Part shown: positions 53,756 through 64,000 of the stretch, one piece after another | Numbering within the stretch: position 1 is the stretch's first letter | How the letters are laid out: each line of letters starts with the position of its first letter | Source: Tetrapyrgos nigripes | Taxonomy: Eukaryota; Basidiomycota; Agaricomycetes; Agaricales; Campanellaceae | NCBI GenBank assembly: GCA_013368315.1 | Contig: JAACJM010000167.1 | Span: 1-64,000, forward strand | Length of the DNA stretch: 64,000 bases | Direction: 5' to 3' | The notes under the pieces: generated by a model | The model's input: only the letters and a program-made list of their open reading frames with translations | Told to the model about the DNA's origin: nothing | The model's database searches: none | Made by a program: the position numbers and the translations under genes

Positions 53756-54749
53756 CAGCATACAAAGAGGACACCGAAGCCATCGCTGATGGTGATTTTT
53801 CATTCAAACCGTATTTCCCAACAGCCGCCTTTACGTTCCCCTTTCTCTTCGTTCCACCATCGTCCACTCTCATCGCAACAGTGTCATCTCAGGGCATCCC
53901 AGCCATACACGCACCTTTGCTCTTTCCCGAGATTACTCATGGCCAGGAATGATGACTTCACCAACGACTTCACCAATGAGCTTTCATTCCAAATAAAGAC
54001 ATTGACTCCCTGGGCCGGCGCTGTTGAGGGCTTGGGAGCATTGTAAACAATGGCCCGGGGATGCTCAACTTATTTCATACCTTTCACAACTCTATCCACT
54101 ATCTCACGTCTCGCCCGGAACCCTATCATGACCCTTCCGAGTTCCAACCACCTTCTGACCCTCGCCAATCATTAATCCCATCCGCGATATTGCAAAGTGA
54201 GTCAACATTTCGACTATTAGTATCTCTGTCACTTCAAGGACTTCTCAGATGATGACGACACCTAGTAGATTCCTCTCACCGACATCATTCCAAACCGTTC
54301 TTCGTTCCCCGTCCCCCCGGGCCCCAGCAAAACTCCATTGGTCGAAAAAGCAAGTACACGCCACCCGTTCACGCTGTCACCCCACTCTGGTAGAAAGATT
54401 ACTCCCCCTGATAAACTGGACCCATCATTTAGTAGTTTTTCTTTTCTGAGTAGTGGCAACTTTTCCTGCGACCTTGGTTTTTCCCACAGGGTTTTCCAGG
54501 CCAGGTTTTTAATGTCTCCCTACTACGGCCCTTCGTATTACTTAGTTTACAAGTATATACTCATACCCAGCGTAGTAGTAGTTCCGAGTCCTCAGTCTAA
54601 TCAACTCTTATTTCCTATCCACTGAGCCATCCAAGTCTTCCTAAGGGTTGGCCAGCGCCCTTACAGTATACAATACTGTAACCTGTGGCTATATTGAAAG
54701 ATCTATTGCCGTGTTAGTCTAATAGTGCCTGTGAAAGTATTTCCATCTA
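53756..54749. other. No recognised gene
   Basis: Several overlapping short plus-strand frames are present, the longest about 125 residues across 53575-53952, without a recognised domain or coherent splice model. Pro/Ser-rich translations suggest dec­ayed sequence or UTR. Confidence 0.35.
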
Positions 54750-55115
54750 TCTGTGCCTTGGAAAGTGTAATTGACCTTGCAAAGAGATGAATCATTGTCT
54801 AACTTGGAATGCCTTGAATTCTCCTGATGCCTTTGTCAGGACCTGAAAATCTGGTTGGTATTTCAAGGATAGGAAGAGCATGTATTGACCTTGAAAAGGC
54901 CATACTTAATTCTTGACCTTACAAATGGGAATTGGAATTTATGTAGTCAGTGTCATTGAATACATTGACAAGGACTTGAATCCTTTCTTGCCTTGTAAAT
55001 GCTACCAAACATTTAGGAACCTTTCAAAGGTTCCTAAATCATTTATGAATCTTTCAAAGGTACCTACATCATTTAGGAACCTTGTACAAGGTACCTAAAT
55101 CATTTTTGAACCTTA
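54750..55115. repeat. Cluster of palindromes and CCTT/AAGG motifs
   Basis: Bases 55011-55039 are a perfect 14-bp inverted repeat around one C (ATTTAGGAACCTTT / AAAGGTTCCTAAAT). Bases 55071-55100 form a second, with one mismatch (ATTTAGGAACCTTGT / ACAAGGTACCTAAAT). Degenerate CCTTG(A/C)AAAG-type motifs are scattered through the preceding 250 bases. The layout recalls the TTTTGCAAAA array at 40.7-42.0 kb. Confidence 0.75.
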
Positions 55116-57399
55116 TAACAATTGAAAAATTATTTATTCATGTCTAAATACTTTACAACAGTGGCAAGGGTCCAAATGCCTTTATCAGTAACTGGACTTT
55201 TGCTGATGTCTACCACCATCATGGTTCGCGGCCGGCCACTTTCAGATGATCTGCGACACACTCTTATTTACCTAGGACATCATCTACCTCTCTCCAAATC
55301 AGAAAGTGTCAGAGTCACAAGTCTGAGACTTAGGTATGTGCACGAATGGCCATCATTCTTGTTATTCATAGTAGGTAGAAGAAATGTGTGTACTATACAA
55401 GAAACTAACAAGAGCAATGATTTTGACAAGGTATGAGTCAGTAGTGATAAGAATCAGAGTGTCTGCAGGGGGTGTCTGCAGATTTCTGATACCCGCTTAC
55501 TACATAGTCCACGAAACACTTAGCAACCTCCTATCCGAGTTCGTCCAGATTATTTACACGGCGCACGCAAGCAACTAGACCCTCAGTTGACCTGGTACTA
55601 CCTTAGCCTCGTGCATAGACATAGACATAGGCGCACACATACACATACTATCTGCCTCGGACCAGGTCACTGTCACTGCATATGGACAGTACAATTTGAC
55701 CGTCCCACTTCCTAGTAAAGATACAACTACAGCATACCTGTACAAGCCTGGCTACCAACTCGATGGAGATCATCGAATATCGATACTCACAGCAGTGCAT
55801 GGGTGCAGCATAGCATATAAGGATTTCACATATATACCTTCTCTCCCACACATAGGCCGTAGACTGTATACCACTCCGAACTTTGAAGTAGTAACCTTGC
55901 TATCCATTATATATGACTCAGAGTTGTACTAGCAGCTCTCTCGTAAATAAAAAGTGCTCACTATTGATCTTGATCTTCCATATCTCTCCCTTCCTGGCTG
56001 GGCTGATACATAGAATCTCAATCAACATCCTCCGAGCCTCAACGCCAGTTACGCCACCAGTCTCAGCCCCAGTCTCACTTATCTATAATGCTCAAGATGT
56101 GATTTTACATATCTTCCTATAGGCTACTGCTCTGCCCGAAATACTAATTAGAAGGACTTTTCTCAACCCGAAGACACCTGAATGTGCCTGGCCCTGTGGT
56201 CAATCGTCTACTAGTCCTGGTCCTAGCCAGTCTACTGGTGATGCCAGCATACCGATGCCGATATTAAGTGTATATCCGCTGGCGGAGGTACCGGAACCGG
56301 TGAAGGAGAACTTTGGGTGAAATTGGGGATTAAGAGCAGACGATAGAGAGTCATAGACGGTAAGGCAATAGCGTACAAAGGACAGCGAGGAGGTTCAGAA
56401 TGTATGCTGAGGTTAATTTGGGATTAGGGGGAAGGGGGGGCAGAGGCGGGGCGTGTTGAGAGTTGCAGAAGGGAGAGGGGGGGACGGGGAGAAGCTTCAG
56501 GGGTCGTTTTGCTGGTGTTAGTGACATTAACAATGTTGATGACGGGACTGTTCATGATTTTCGCCCTTTTCTTGCCCCTCATTCTGACCCTGTGTCTACC
56601 ATCAACCCCTCTTGCCGTTTATACTGGCTTCATGGTATAGGTCGTCGCTGCATCATGATGATCTATTTAACAACTCGGGATCGCTCAGATTCTTATGTGC
56701 GGACCCATAACCGTTAATGAAGAGATCAGAATCAAAGCTTGAGAGATCAGGGACGTGAACAGAGAGGATTGAGGCGATTGAAAGGACAAGCCAGGTTACC
56801 ACAAGCATTGGCACTCCCGGGCCATCATGATTGATAGGACCATAGAACCATTGCTTGTCCCACTCTTTCCTGCTCATTGTATCCTCCCCGGTTTCCCTGT
56901 TTCCAGAGCAGCAGAGCTTGGTATCCCATTGCACTTGGATTATTTAGTCCGTGCCTCATCGGCGAATCTATTCAATGACATATACCTAATTTAGGAGAAG
57001 TTTGACGCTTCGAGGCTCGAGCTTCAGAGAGGGGATGAGACTCTGATGAGATTGAGGGATTGAGGTATTGAATGGCTGACTGTGGCTGGAATGCCGCTTG
57101 ATCATCCACAATGACCTATCACCCAAGCGCAGAAGCCTTAGCTTCAGCACAGAACGTCATTGTCGCCTAAGCATTGAACTGTCAGACACTTCCGCTTCGA
57201 GTTCCACAGGTACTGGGGTCCAGTTGGGGTTGTTGGGTCAGGCCCTGTGTAGACTTGATGACTGAGGTGTAAAGGTTCCCTACTTCCCTACTCCCCCTCC
57301 CCACCCTTCCCTTCCCAATACATTTCCCTTCTACTCCAGTTCATTCCCCCTCCCCCCCCATCTCGTCTTGCATCACCATTAGGACCTGTCTCGCTTGAT
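55116..57399. other. No recognised gene
   Basis: Only short frames occur on both strands. One minus frame (56934-56653, 93 residues) has a possible membrane helix (VPMLVVTWLVLSIASILSV). One plus frame (56463-56717) contains CRLYWLHGIG, faintly like the start of a P-loop of NACHT proteins, but without the GKS core. Neither is strong enough to call. Confidence 0.35.
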
Positions 57400-58120
57400 C
57401 AAAACATGCCAGTCCCTTAGACCCTCCATCCTATCACCTTCAACAAAGTCCCTTCACCCAAAACCCCAACGTCATTCCAAACAGTAATGGCGACAAAAAA
57501 CGAAACAACCCAACAAAAACAAAACCAGAAAAAAGTAAAGGAAAAAGAAAAAGACAAAAAAGAACAAAACAGGGCAACACCGAAAATGGACAAAAGGTAA
57601 AAATATTCTTAAAATGAAGGCGAAAGACGAAAGAAAGCGGCAAGGTAACAACGAGAACGAGACCGACGAACATGACTCGGGTCGTTCCCCACCAATAGTA
57701 GTACCTCAAGGGTAACGCGTCAAGACTTTCCCCTCTCTCACGCACTCACGCATCCCACCTCTCACCTCGCTCCTCATCCAAACCTCACTCACCTAAGGCT
57801 CTGCCTCGACCCTGACGAACGAAGAAACAGAAACAGAAGGAGAATGAGGCGAAGGCAAAGCCAAGCCTGACGAAAAGAAAAAGTGGGGAGGAGAAGTGTA
57901 TTACCCGGGCTAGGACAGGGGAAAAGAGGGGGAAAAGAGGGAAAAGAAAGGATGGAAAGTGAGACGTAGGAGAGGAGAAGGAAGGGGCGGGGGTGTTGGT
58001 GTTGGTGTTAGCAAAGGCACTTCAAAGTCTAAAGTCCAAAGTCTGAAGAATAAGCAGAAAGAACGAAACAGAAACGGATGTTGAATTGGCGCATTCAGTT
58101 GCAGCCATCAACATCATCTA
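57400..58120. repeat. Strand-asymmetric A/G-rich low-complexity region
   Basis: Long runs of GAAAA, CAAAA and GGAAAAG dominate the plus strand. The minus-strand frame 57745-57440, with a Phe/Leu-rich translation, is explained by this composition and is not called a gene. Confidence 0.5.
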
Positions 58121-58383
58121 TGTAGAACAATAGTAGTAGTTATAAATAGAACAATAAGATTATATAGACAATAGATGTAGTACGACAATAGTGTACGAAA
58201 CCATCATTGTACTATCAAGTACAATAGAATCTTATTGTTACTCTAGTATTAGTTTACATGTATTTGTACCTCCTCAAAGGTATATAAGGACTCGTAGATA
58301 GCCCTCCAAATAATAAGTTTTATACTTAACCCACATCGCTCTACAAGCCTCTAACAAGCCTTACAAGCTACTCTTTATCCACA
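58121..58383 (+). repeat. Possible solo LTR
   Basis: The stretch starts TGTAGAACAATAG and ends ACTCTTTATCCACA. It is rich in AATAG motifs and has a promoter-like GGTATATAAGGACTC near 58279. No matching target duplication was found, so this rests on appearance only. Confidence 0.3.
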
Positions 58384-58727
58384 GGTAAGTTGCGTAGTTG
58401 CCACTGCATTTAGTAGTGTACAGGACCATACCATGCCTGCTTAACAACAGAAAGGAGAGCAAAGTCAAAACAGAAACAGGCTGGGACATGAGCTACACCC
58501 TGTCCGTTGTAGTTGAGAGTAGCGTTTAGTACACGGCGGGTAGGTAGTCTCAAAGACGAAGAAGGATAAGACGACGTGGGGAGGAGAAATAGTCATTGTT
58601 GGGATGGCATTGGTATGTATTGTACGTGTTGAAGGCTGACATTTATATGAGAAGGAAAGACGGCCTAGTTGACATTATACTCCAGAGACTCCTGATTCCA
58701 GTCATTTCATCAATTCACAGAGGAACG
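58384..58727. other. Intergenic, nothing recognised
   Basis: No domain or repeat recognised. A further exon of the ATP synthase-like fragment would be expected here on the minus strand but is not seen. Confidence 0.35.
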
Positions 58728-59030
58728 TCAACACGACGACACGTTAAGGGGAAGGGAAAGATGAAAACACACACCTAGAAAATCCCATACGTCTCCAATC
58801 TCCCCGCTCCTAACAGCCCCATACCAAAATTCCCTATTAATAGCTCTAGCCCACATGGTTTTATACGCAAAACGGACGGTCACAACGGAGGGAGGGCAGA
58901 GGTTTTCAGATCTATAGATGTATTTGCGAATTTCGCGGAAGACAGCGAGGTTGTGAGCGATGGGTTGGCGGTAGGCTGGAAACAAGTGGGGATTGGACGC
59001 AGAGAAAGACACATTGTCACATAGACCCAA
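58728..59030 (-). pseudogene. ATP20: Fragment of mitochondrial ATP synthase subunit g gene
   Basis: The minus strand reads IAHNLAVFREIRKYIYRSEN, LCPPSVVTVRFAYKT and MWARAINREFWYGAVRSGEI. This resembles the conserved core of F1Fo ATP synthase subunit g, which supports dimerisation of the enzyme in the inner membrane. The following conserved helix (a GxYxxEAYGIFKIGE type motif) is absent before the stop and not found within the next 300 bases. The N-terminal import region is also not clear. I treat it as a displaced exon or gene fragment. The assignment is by motif memory and needs a search. Confidence 0.5.
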
Positions 59031-59206
59031 CCCTCTCCCCTAGAGCATTTTAGAAATTAGCACCCTCTAAAACCCTTCCAACCGTTTTTGAGCGCTAGTC
59101 CATGCCTCTTGTGCTTTGTTTTTTGAGTGGCTTCAGCTTCGACTTGTGCGTTGGGGCGGGAGTTCGAGAACGTCACACACCGAAAAGGGACAAATTTCCG
59201 CTCGAC

Positions 59207-59816
59207 GGATACATGACTGGATATGTGTATGAAAACGAGATATATTTGGAATCTAGATATAAATACAAAAAGATGATGTATCTGTAAGCTAGATATTTGA
59301 TCAGAAAGTTGCTATATAAGGATGAATTTTTAGTATATTTGATTGGTGTGCGGACATATTCTTTATCAAAGCTATTGAAAGAACTACATAAAGACCTCAA
59401 ATCAGGATTCCAGACATGGTTACGGATATGTGTCCGAAAAGACAATAAGTCCGGATTCCGGACAAGGGTCCTGATAGTAGTCCTGGCAGATGAACTGATA
59501 GATCAGAATGAATGCTATAAAAATATCAGTATTACGGACATATAAACTATATGCACCCATATCTGGAAGCCGGATGTATTGTCTTTTCGGACGCATATCT
59601 GTAACTATATCCGGATTCTCGATTCTCGGTCTTTTTGTACTTCTTTTAATAGCTTTGATACATAATATGTCTACACACCAATCAAATATACTAAAAGGCA
59701 TCCCTATATAGCAACTTTCTGTTCAAATATGTAGCTTACTGATACATCATCTTTTTGTACTTATATCTAGTTTCCAGATATATCTCATTCTCGTACACAT
59801 ATCCGGTCACAGATCC
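59207..59816. mobile_element. Foldback element with 248-bp inverted arms
   Basis: Arms 59207-59454 and 59570-59816 are inverted copies with roughly 80-85% identity by eye, separated by 115 bases. Examples are GGATATGTGTATGAAAACGA / GGATATGTGTACGAGAATGA and GTCCGAAAAGACAATAAGTC / GTCCGAAAAGACAATACATC. RNA from it could fold into a long hairpin. A related short relic is at 1195-1290. No transposase is encoded. Confidence 0.82.
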
Positions 59817-61288
59817 TCAGGACGATGTTTGTTCATGCTTGGATCCAAAGCCCTCGGCATATCGAGGCCAACTGAAAAACAACAACTTCGATACTATATA
59901 CTATCTGCTTTTATCATTTTACACTTCTCAGAGATGAAACCTGCGGTATTCAGTCATCTGACATTCCCAAGATCTCCGAAACTACGCCCTCGACTGAGGC
60001 ATGGGACAGAGCAAGCCACTGTCTGGAGTTCCATCTCATTCTGATCCAAATTCCTTCCCTAATTCTCCCAGTCTCTAGCTATGGCAGAAGATGAATAGTA
60101 CAAGTATGAAGGCCTGTACCTACTCTTACAAGTTCAAATTTCGTACATGTGTGATCTGGAAAGTGGGACGCACGTCGAGAACTGACCCGCAGATCCATCG
60201 GGGCGGGCCGCACATATGACATCATTGGGACTATGTGTGGGCCAGGTGTGGGCCAGCCAATACCCGACGCATCTAACTAACTGTTGCTCTCTATTGCTAT
60301 CTGTTGAGAAAAGCTCGTCTCGACGTCATTCAGGGCTACCCGATGCCAATTCCCACGCCTCTTGAGAGCCCCGTTCTCTCTTTGCCTCGACTCGGCTTGT
60401 ATTAACAAGCAGATATGTACCTCGGAGATTGACGGAATATGCTTTTAAAACGCACAGATATCCCTTGAATTCTTTCTATGACCAGATCCTCGGTAATTAT
60501 CAGTATATAAGTATGTTGATCAAAAATTTTGAAATTTGGTCATTTAGCAGCACTGGTACTCAAATAGAGCACTTGGCTGAGGGTTTAAAAAGCCAAGAAA
60601 ATATTATAATGTAGATAAAGCCCTAAAAAACTATCCTGGCTGTGTACAACTTTCTGGATGTAGTGTACTGAGAAATACAGCTAATCCAAGGCATGGGCCC
60701 GCCGGCCCGCACAATTCTCGTCACTGCTTTCCCGCAAACTTTCGTCGAACAGCGAGTACTTGTCAGCAGCTTGCTGCGCGATGTATTGGCTGTCTGAACA
60801 GGATCATCATGATATACTTCACAATTTGGTGATAGCCCGTTCATCTGCATTTTGAGAGGATGTGGTCTTGTGCTCAATCCCCACCCGAGGTCACCTGCAT
60901 TCCATCTTTCTCCGTCTTTCTCTGTGGTTCCGTAGCGTTCTATAATAATATATATAAATATATACCATTCCGCTCCCTGTCAACGTTCGTTTACCATCCG
61001 CCATGACTCTCTGTGATTGCCGAAAATGTAATAATGTGCAAACCATGGACATGAGCTGATTTCGTTGGAGAATCTGTACTCGAGATGAAGGCAAGCTTGA
61101 GGGACGGAGGAGGGTGGACATTGGAGAAATGAGACATGACGTTGTGGTTGTCGACATCATTAGTCCTTGGAGGACGTGGTCCAGACCACAATTCAGTTGT
61201 CGTGGAGACTACAATATAAATCTGCAGGCGTGGGAAGATAGCAAAAGTTGACCTAAGTTAACTCGGCCTTTAAGAGGCCTCGTAACTA
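59817..61288. other. No recognised gene
   Basis: Only short frames. GC-rich blocks around 60190-60215 (GATCCATCGGGGCGGGCC) and 60690-60710 (GGGCCCGCCGGCCCGCAC) are in inverted orientation. They look like hAT subterminal sequence, with AGAACTG and CAATTCT as possible ends, but the flanks do not match. Confidence 0.35.
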
Positions 61289-61554
61289 TTGCTGCAGTTT
61301 CCGCACACGCTTTTATACTCCGTTCACTGTATTTTTGAACCTCACATATCTGAAACACTACCTCGAAAACACTATGCGTCTTTCTTGGTCAGTAAACTTC
61401 TGCTTGTTGGCATTCTCCCGTACGATGGCCCTCTTGTTCCTGAACATGTCTATCATTCTAAAATTTTGTCTATGCAACATATCTTCGGTTCTGAGTTTAC
61501 TGGTCAATACACGCGTGCTGCGCTGTCGCAATTCTTGGCGTCTAAGTTAATTGC

Positions 61555-61676
61555 TAGTAGTATCCATAGTATACACTCTTCTGTCATCATCGTCTCATAC
61601 TCTAACATTTATCTCTGTACGATTACTAGTAATATCCATGGTATACACTCTTCTGTCATCATCATCTCGAACTCTA
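61555..61676 (+). repeat. Two-copy tandem repeat
   Basis: TAGTATCCATAGTATACACT and TAATATCCATGGTATACACT, each continuing CTTCTGTCATCATC, lie about 70 bases apart. They lie in a region following the truncation of the GMC gene. Confidence 0.7.
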
Positions 61677-61736
61677 CGGAGTCGGGGATGCCGCGTCCCG
61701 CAGCCTTAAGCATTAAGACGATAAGGATTGTGCATA

Positions 61737-62310
61737 CCTTTTTCATCAAAGGAAGAAGATCCTTCGATCCCAGCCCGGATTCTCATGGACCGTCTCCCAG
61801 TCATCATAATCTGACGCAGCAGCTCGTGTGTACATCGCAACTGTTCAAGGATTTTAGGGTATCAGTGGGAGTCAGGCAAGATATTAAAGACCACGTACAA
61901 TTCACAGATGAACCACCTCCCAGACATCTTGCAGATGGAGTAATGAGTGAACGACCCCTAATGTTCTCTGAAGGCTTCCCGACATTGAAATCGACGGTCT
62001 TGCTGGTTGGCGCAAGATGGCTGAAATACTGTACGGGTTGGGTATGCGCATCTAGATTCTTGGTATGCTCTCCTGCCTCGATGATCTAAATCCATAACTT
62101 GTGAGATCCCCACAAAGGTGGGATAGAATCGATACTACGCACCAAGATACGTAAAGAAGGATACGCAGCAGCTAATTGTCCTGCTGCTAAGCACGCTGCT
62201 GTTCCACCTTGAAAAGAGTAAAGTTTCGGTGAGTTTTCTGGGAAACATAGATAAGGGATGGACAGGGACATACCACCTGCGAAGAGGATGTCGTATACAG
62301 TGTCACTCAT
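61737..62310 (-). pseudogene. GMC oxidoreductase (AA3-type), truncated and frameshifted
   Basis: Exons 62310-62274, 62207-62143, 62085-61899 and from 61840 join in frame through three GT-AG introns. The start is MSDTVYDILFAGGGTAACLA, the FAD-binding Rossmann motif of glucose-methanol-choline oxidoreductases. IIEAGEHTKNLDAHTQPVQY, CLGGGSSVN and MYTRAAASDYDDWETV follow, closest to the alcohol-oxidase-like AA3 group by memory. In the fourth exon one G appears missing (GGCTGGGATCG where GGCTGGGGATCG is expected), which shifts WGSKDLLPLMKK out of frame. The remaining 500 or so residues are absent; other sequence with tandem repeats replaces them. The gene is dead. Confidence 0.82.
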
Positions 62311-62674
62311 AGTGGTTCTCTCAATACCTAGCGAGTCAAGCACTACATTTAAGTAAAGTTCAAACTCAATGGGCTTCGGCGGTCCAGATACATCCACAAC
62401 ATTGATCATAGTTGATGGTGGCCATATGTATCAGGCGACAAGGTCCTTTAAACTGTTCGTTTGACTAGCTCCTCCTCCTTCTTTCTTCCCTCCCTCCCCC
62501 TTTTCTGACCAGCAAACCTCCCTAATATCCACTAAACTGTCCTTTTTTCCCTGCTATTTTACAATTCAACAATGTCCTCAATCAGCAATGGAACTTTCGC
62601 CTTCTTGCTTGGCCTCACTCTCACCACCATCCACAGTGGCAACCCCCATGATATATTGATACCACAATAAGGGC

Positions 62675-63406
62675 ATGAAAATACAAGAACCATAGTAAGC
62701 TATTTTCCAAACATTCTTTTCTCAAAGACTTTTATTGATATATTGTTGTGTTAGTCCAGTCAATGAACATGGTACCCCCAAGTTACCATCACAGGTCACG
62801 GTGACTTTCATTCAAGATGATGAAAGTTGTTGTTGTAAATGCATACATTTCCTTGTCAATTGTTTCATGGCCCCTGCTCACAGCCAAAACCCTTCTCATC
62901 AGGGTAAATACTTTCTCCAATGCCCTCATGCTCCAGGGCATAGGTGCAGGTATGCCAGTGAGTCTTACTGTATTGTTCGCTTATAATCTTTCTCACCTAT
63001 AGTTTACATAGTTTGTCTCAACGACCTCTACACCGAAGCCCAAGTTGCTGCTGGTATCCCTCTACCTCATGCATCTCCTCCCTTCCTACTATCTCCTTCC
63101 TCTTCCTCTGCACTCCCTACCCCCTCCCCTCCCTCTTCAGTCAAGAAGGGGAAGAGAAAGAGAGAAGAGACTATAAAGGCTGAGGATCTTGATCATTCTC
63201 AAGGTGAAGGTCAGTAAATGTTGAACTCCCTCACCTTGTAACTTACTGAATCATTTTGAACAGGATCTTCGTCCTCCAAGAAACCTCATACTAAGGCCCC
63301 TTCCAACGACAAGATATGGTGGTGTGAGGCATGCCAAATTTGTGTTGTGGATGCCGATGAGCACTTGGACATTTGCAACGAGGTTCTCATGGACACTAAA
63401 GCCTAG
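62675..63406 (+). CDS. Small GRF-type zinc-finger-like protein
   Basis: Four exons (62675-62694, 62755-62957, 63003-63203, and 63265 to the stop at 63406) give about 190 residues with all GT-AG borders in frame. Exon 3 may end at 63209 instead. The N-terminal half has CCCKCIHFLVNCFMAPAHSQ followed by NPSHQGKYFLQCPHAPGHRC and RY. This fits the C-x-C...NPGR-x-F-x-CP...C-x-Y/F pattern of GRF zinc fingers, which bind single-stranded nucleic acid. A Ser/Pro-rich linker and a KKGKRKRE nuclear-localisation-like cluster follow. The C-terminal WWCEACQICVVDADEHLDIC could bind a second metal. The start is chosen because it splices cleanly. The function is unknown, and it may derive from a transposon. 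Confidence 0.5.
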
Positions 63407-63603
63407 TGGAGATGGAGGTCTGAATCCCTTTGCATGTTATGTTTTTGTTTAGCTTTATGATAGTACTCTCGTACTCTGATCCCCTCCTTGCAATGCTCAC
63501 TCACTTAGATAGTAATCACAGCAAATGAAGATTGAAATGTACTCTTAATAGCAGCCATACATTAGATACTTGTAGAATACCAGCATAGTTATAGTGCAAT
63601 GAT
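63407..63603. other. 3' flank, nothing recognised
   Basis: AT-rich sequence after the zinc-finger-like gene, likely 3' UTR and intergenic DNA. Confidence 0.4.
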
Positions 63604-63954
63604 ATGAATTATAGTCCTCACAGTCCTCTCGCTCTGGCCCTGAGTGCCCTTGGACTAAATGAAACTTTGTGTTCTGCCACAGTGGCGGATATAGCAGATA
63701 TTCATAATTCCGAAGACCCAGATCTGCAAACCAGGTTCTTCCTCAACCACCACCACTGTAAGTCATCGCTGTCGACCTCAAGCACCTTGTGTAGAGGGCC
63801 CTCAGGTCCAGCAATTTTAACGACTGCAAGTGTTGTGAGGGAGAGATCTAGTTTTATGGCACCTCAAGACAAGACCTGCCTTTCTCGTCTACCTCTGGAT
63901 AAATCCTTACAAGGGCTATCTGTGGTATCATCTGTGCTTACTTCCTACTGGTAA
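63604..63954 (+). CDS. Unrecognised 116-residue ORF
   Basis: Open frame MNYSPHSPLALALSALGLNE... to TSYW, Ser/Leu-rich. It includes possible splice sites (CTGTAAGTC at about 63757), so it may be part of a gene continuing beyond the window. No domain recognised. Confidence 0.25.
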   Translation: MNYSPHSPLALALSALGLNETLCSATVADIADIHNSEDPDLQTRFFLNHHHCKSSLSTSSTLCRGPSGPAILTTASVVRERSSFMAPQDKTCLSRLPLDKSLQGLSVVSSVLTSYW

Positions 63955-64000
63955 CTGCGCTACACAAGCTATCAGATAACTGCTAAATGGATAATGACAA

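Noticed and set aside
56463..56717. NACHT/NLR-type P-loop fragment
   Set aside because: Only CRLYWLHGIG is reminiscent; the GKS nucleotide-binding core is missing.
57440..57745. 101-residue hydrophobic minus-strand protein
   Set aside because: Phe/Leu-rich translation is fully explained by the A/G-rich composition of the plus strand.
60177..60725. Second hAT-type MITE
   Set aside because: GC-rich inverted blocks and AGAACTG/CAATTCT ends are suggestive, but the 8-bp flanks do not match.
61289..62089. 266-residue plus-strand ORF
   Set aside because: It is antisense to the GMC oxidoreductase exons and includes their introns and a tandem repeat; the minus-strand reading has conserved motifs.

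Overview
The window looks like nuclear DNA of a filamentous basidiomycete, most likely an Agaricomycete. Introns are short (about 50-65 bases), GT-AG with one likely GC-AG case, and often leave tiny exons. The host genes belong to families typical of mushroom-forming fungi: GH76-like mannanase, ornithine cyclodeaminase, a small secreted protein, AA3-type GMC oxidoreductase, a fungal kinase-like fold, and a KDZ transposase remnant. No rRNA or convincing tRNA gene was seen. This is an inference from gene content; no species is claimed.

Most of the window is nested transposons. From left to right: the 5' half of a GH76-like gene (1-775, minus) and an ornithine cyclodeaminase-like gene (1241-2830, minus). 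A 9.3-kb non-LTR retrotransposon follows (3901-13215, minus), flanked by a 16-bp target duplication and sitting inside an older repeat. Next are a broken kinase-like gene (13972-14876) and a decayed copy of a secreted-protein gene (15715-16201). A Ty3/Gypsy chromovirus (16588-26640, plus) has 5-bp target duplications, seven nonsense codons, and two further insertions, each with its own 4-bp duplication. A Ser/Pro-rich ORF is split by a 736-bp hAT-like MITE (27848-28583).

The central island carries the best host genes: the intact secreted-protein gene (30566-31316) and a full GH76-like gene with a C-terminal membrane anchor (32871-35589). It is followed by a two-gene PIF/Harbinger transposon (36395-39475) nested in a larger inverted-repeat element. 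A fragment of the cyclodeaminase gene (40237-40722) and a KDZ transposase remnant embedded in a field of short palindromes (40.7-42.0 kb) come next.

The right part holds nested copies of the 1.4-1.6-kb TGATA...TATTA family (42.3-45.1 kb) and a second chromovirus on the minus strand (45095-53171). That element has frameshifted gag-pol, a candidate -1 slippery site, and an extra ORF with its own TATA box beside the 3' LTR. The remaining 11 kb is mostly unrecognised DNA. It contains a tandem duplication, a palindrome cluster, an ATP synthase subunit g fragment, a foldback element with 248-bp arms, a broken GMC oxidoreductase gene (minus) and a small four-exon zinc-finger-like gene (62675-63406).

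The host genes form no visible cluster or pathway. The unifying theme is repeated insertion, local inverted duplication and decay by C-to-T (or G-to-A) changes, several at CpG sites. Exon joins were made by eye and need transcript support.
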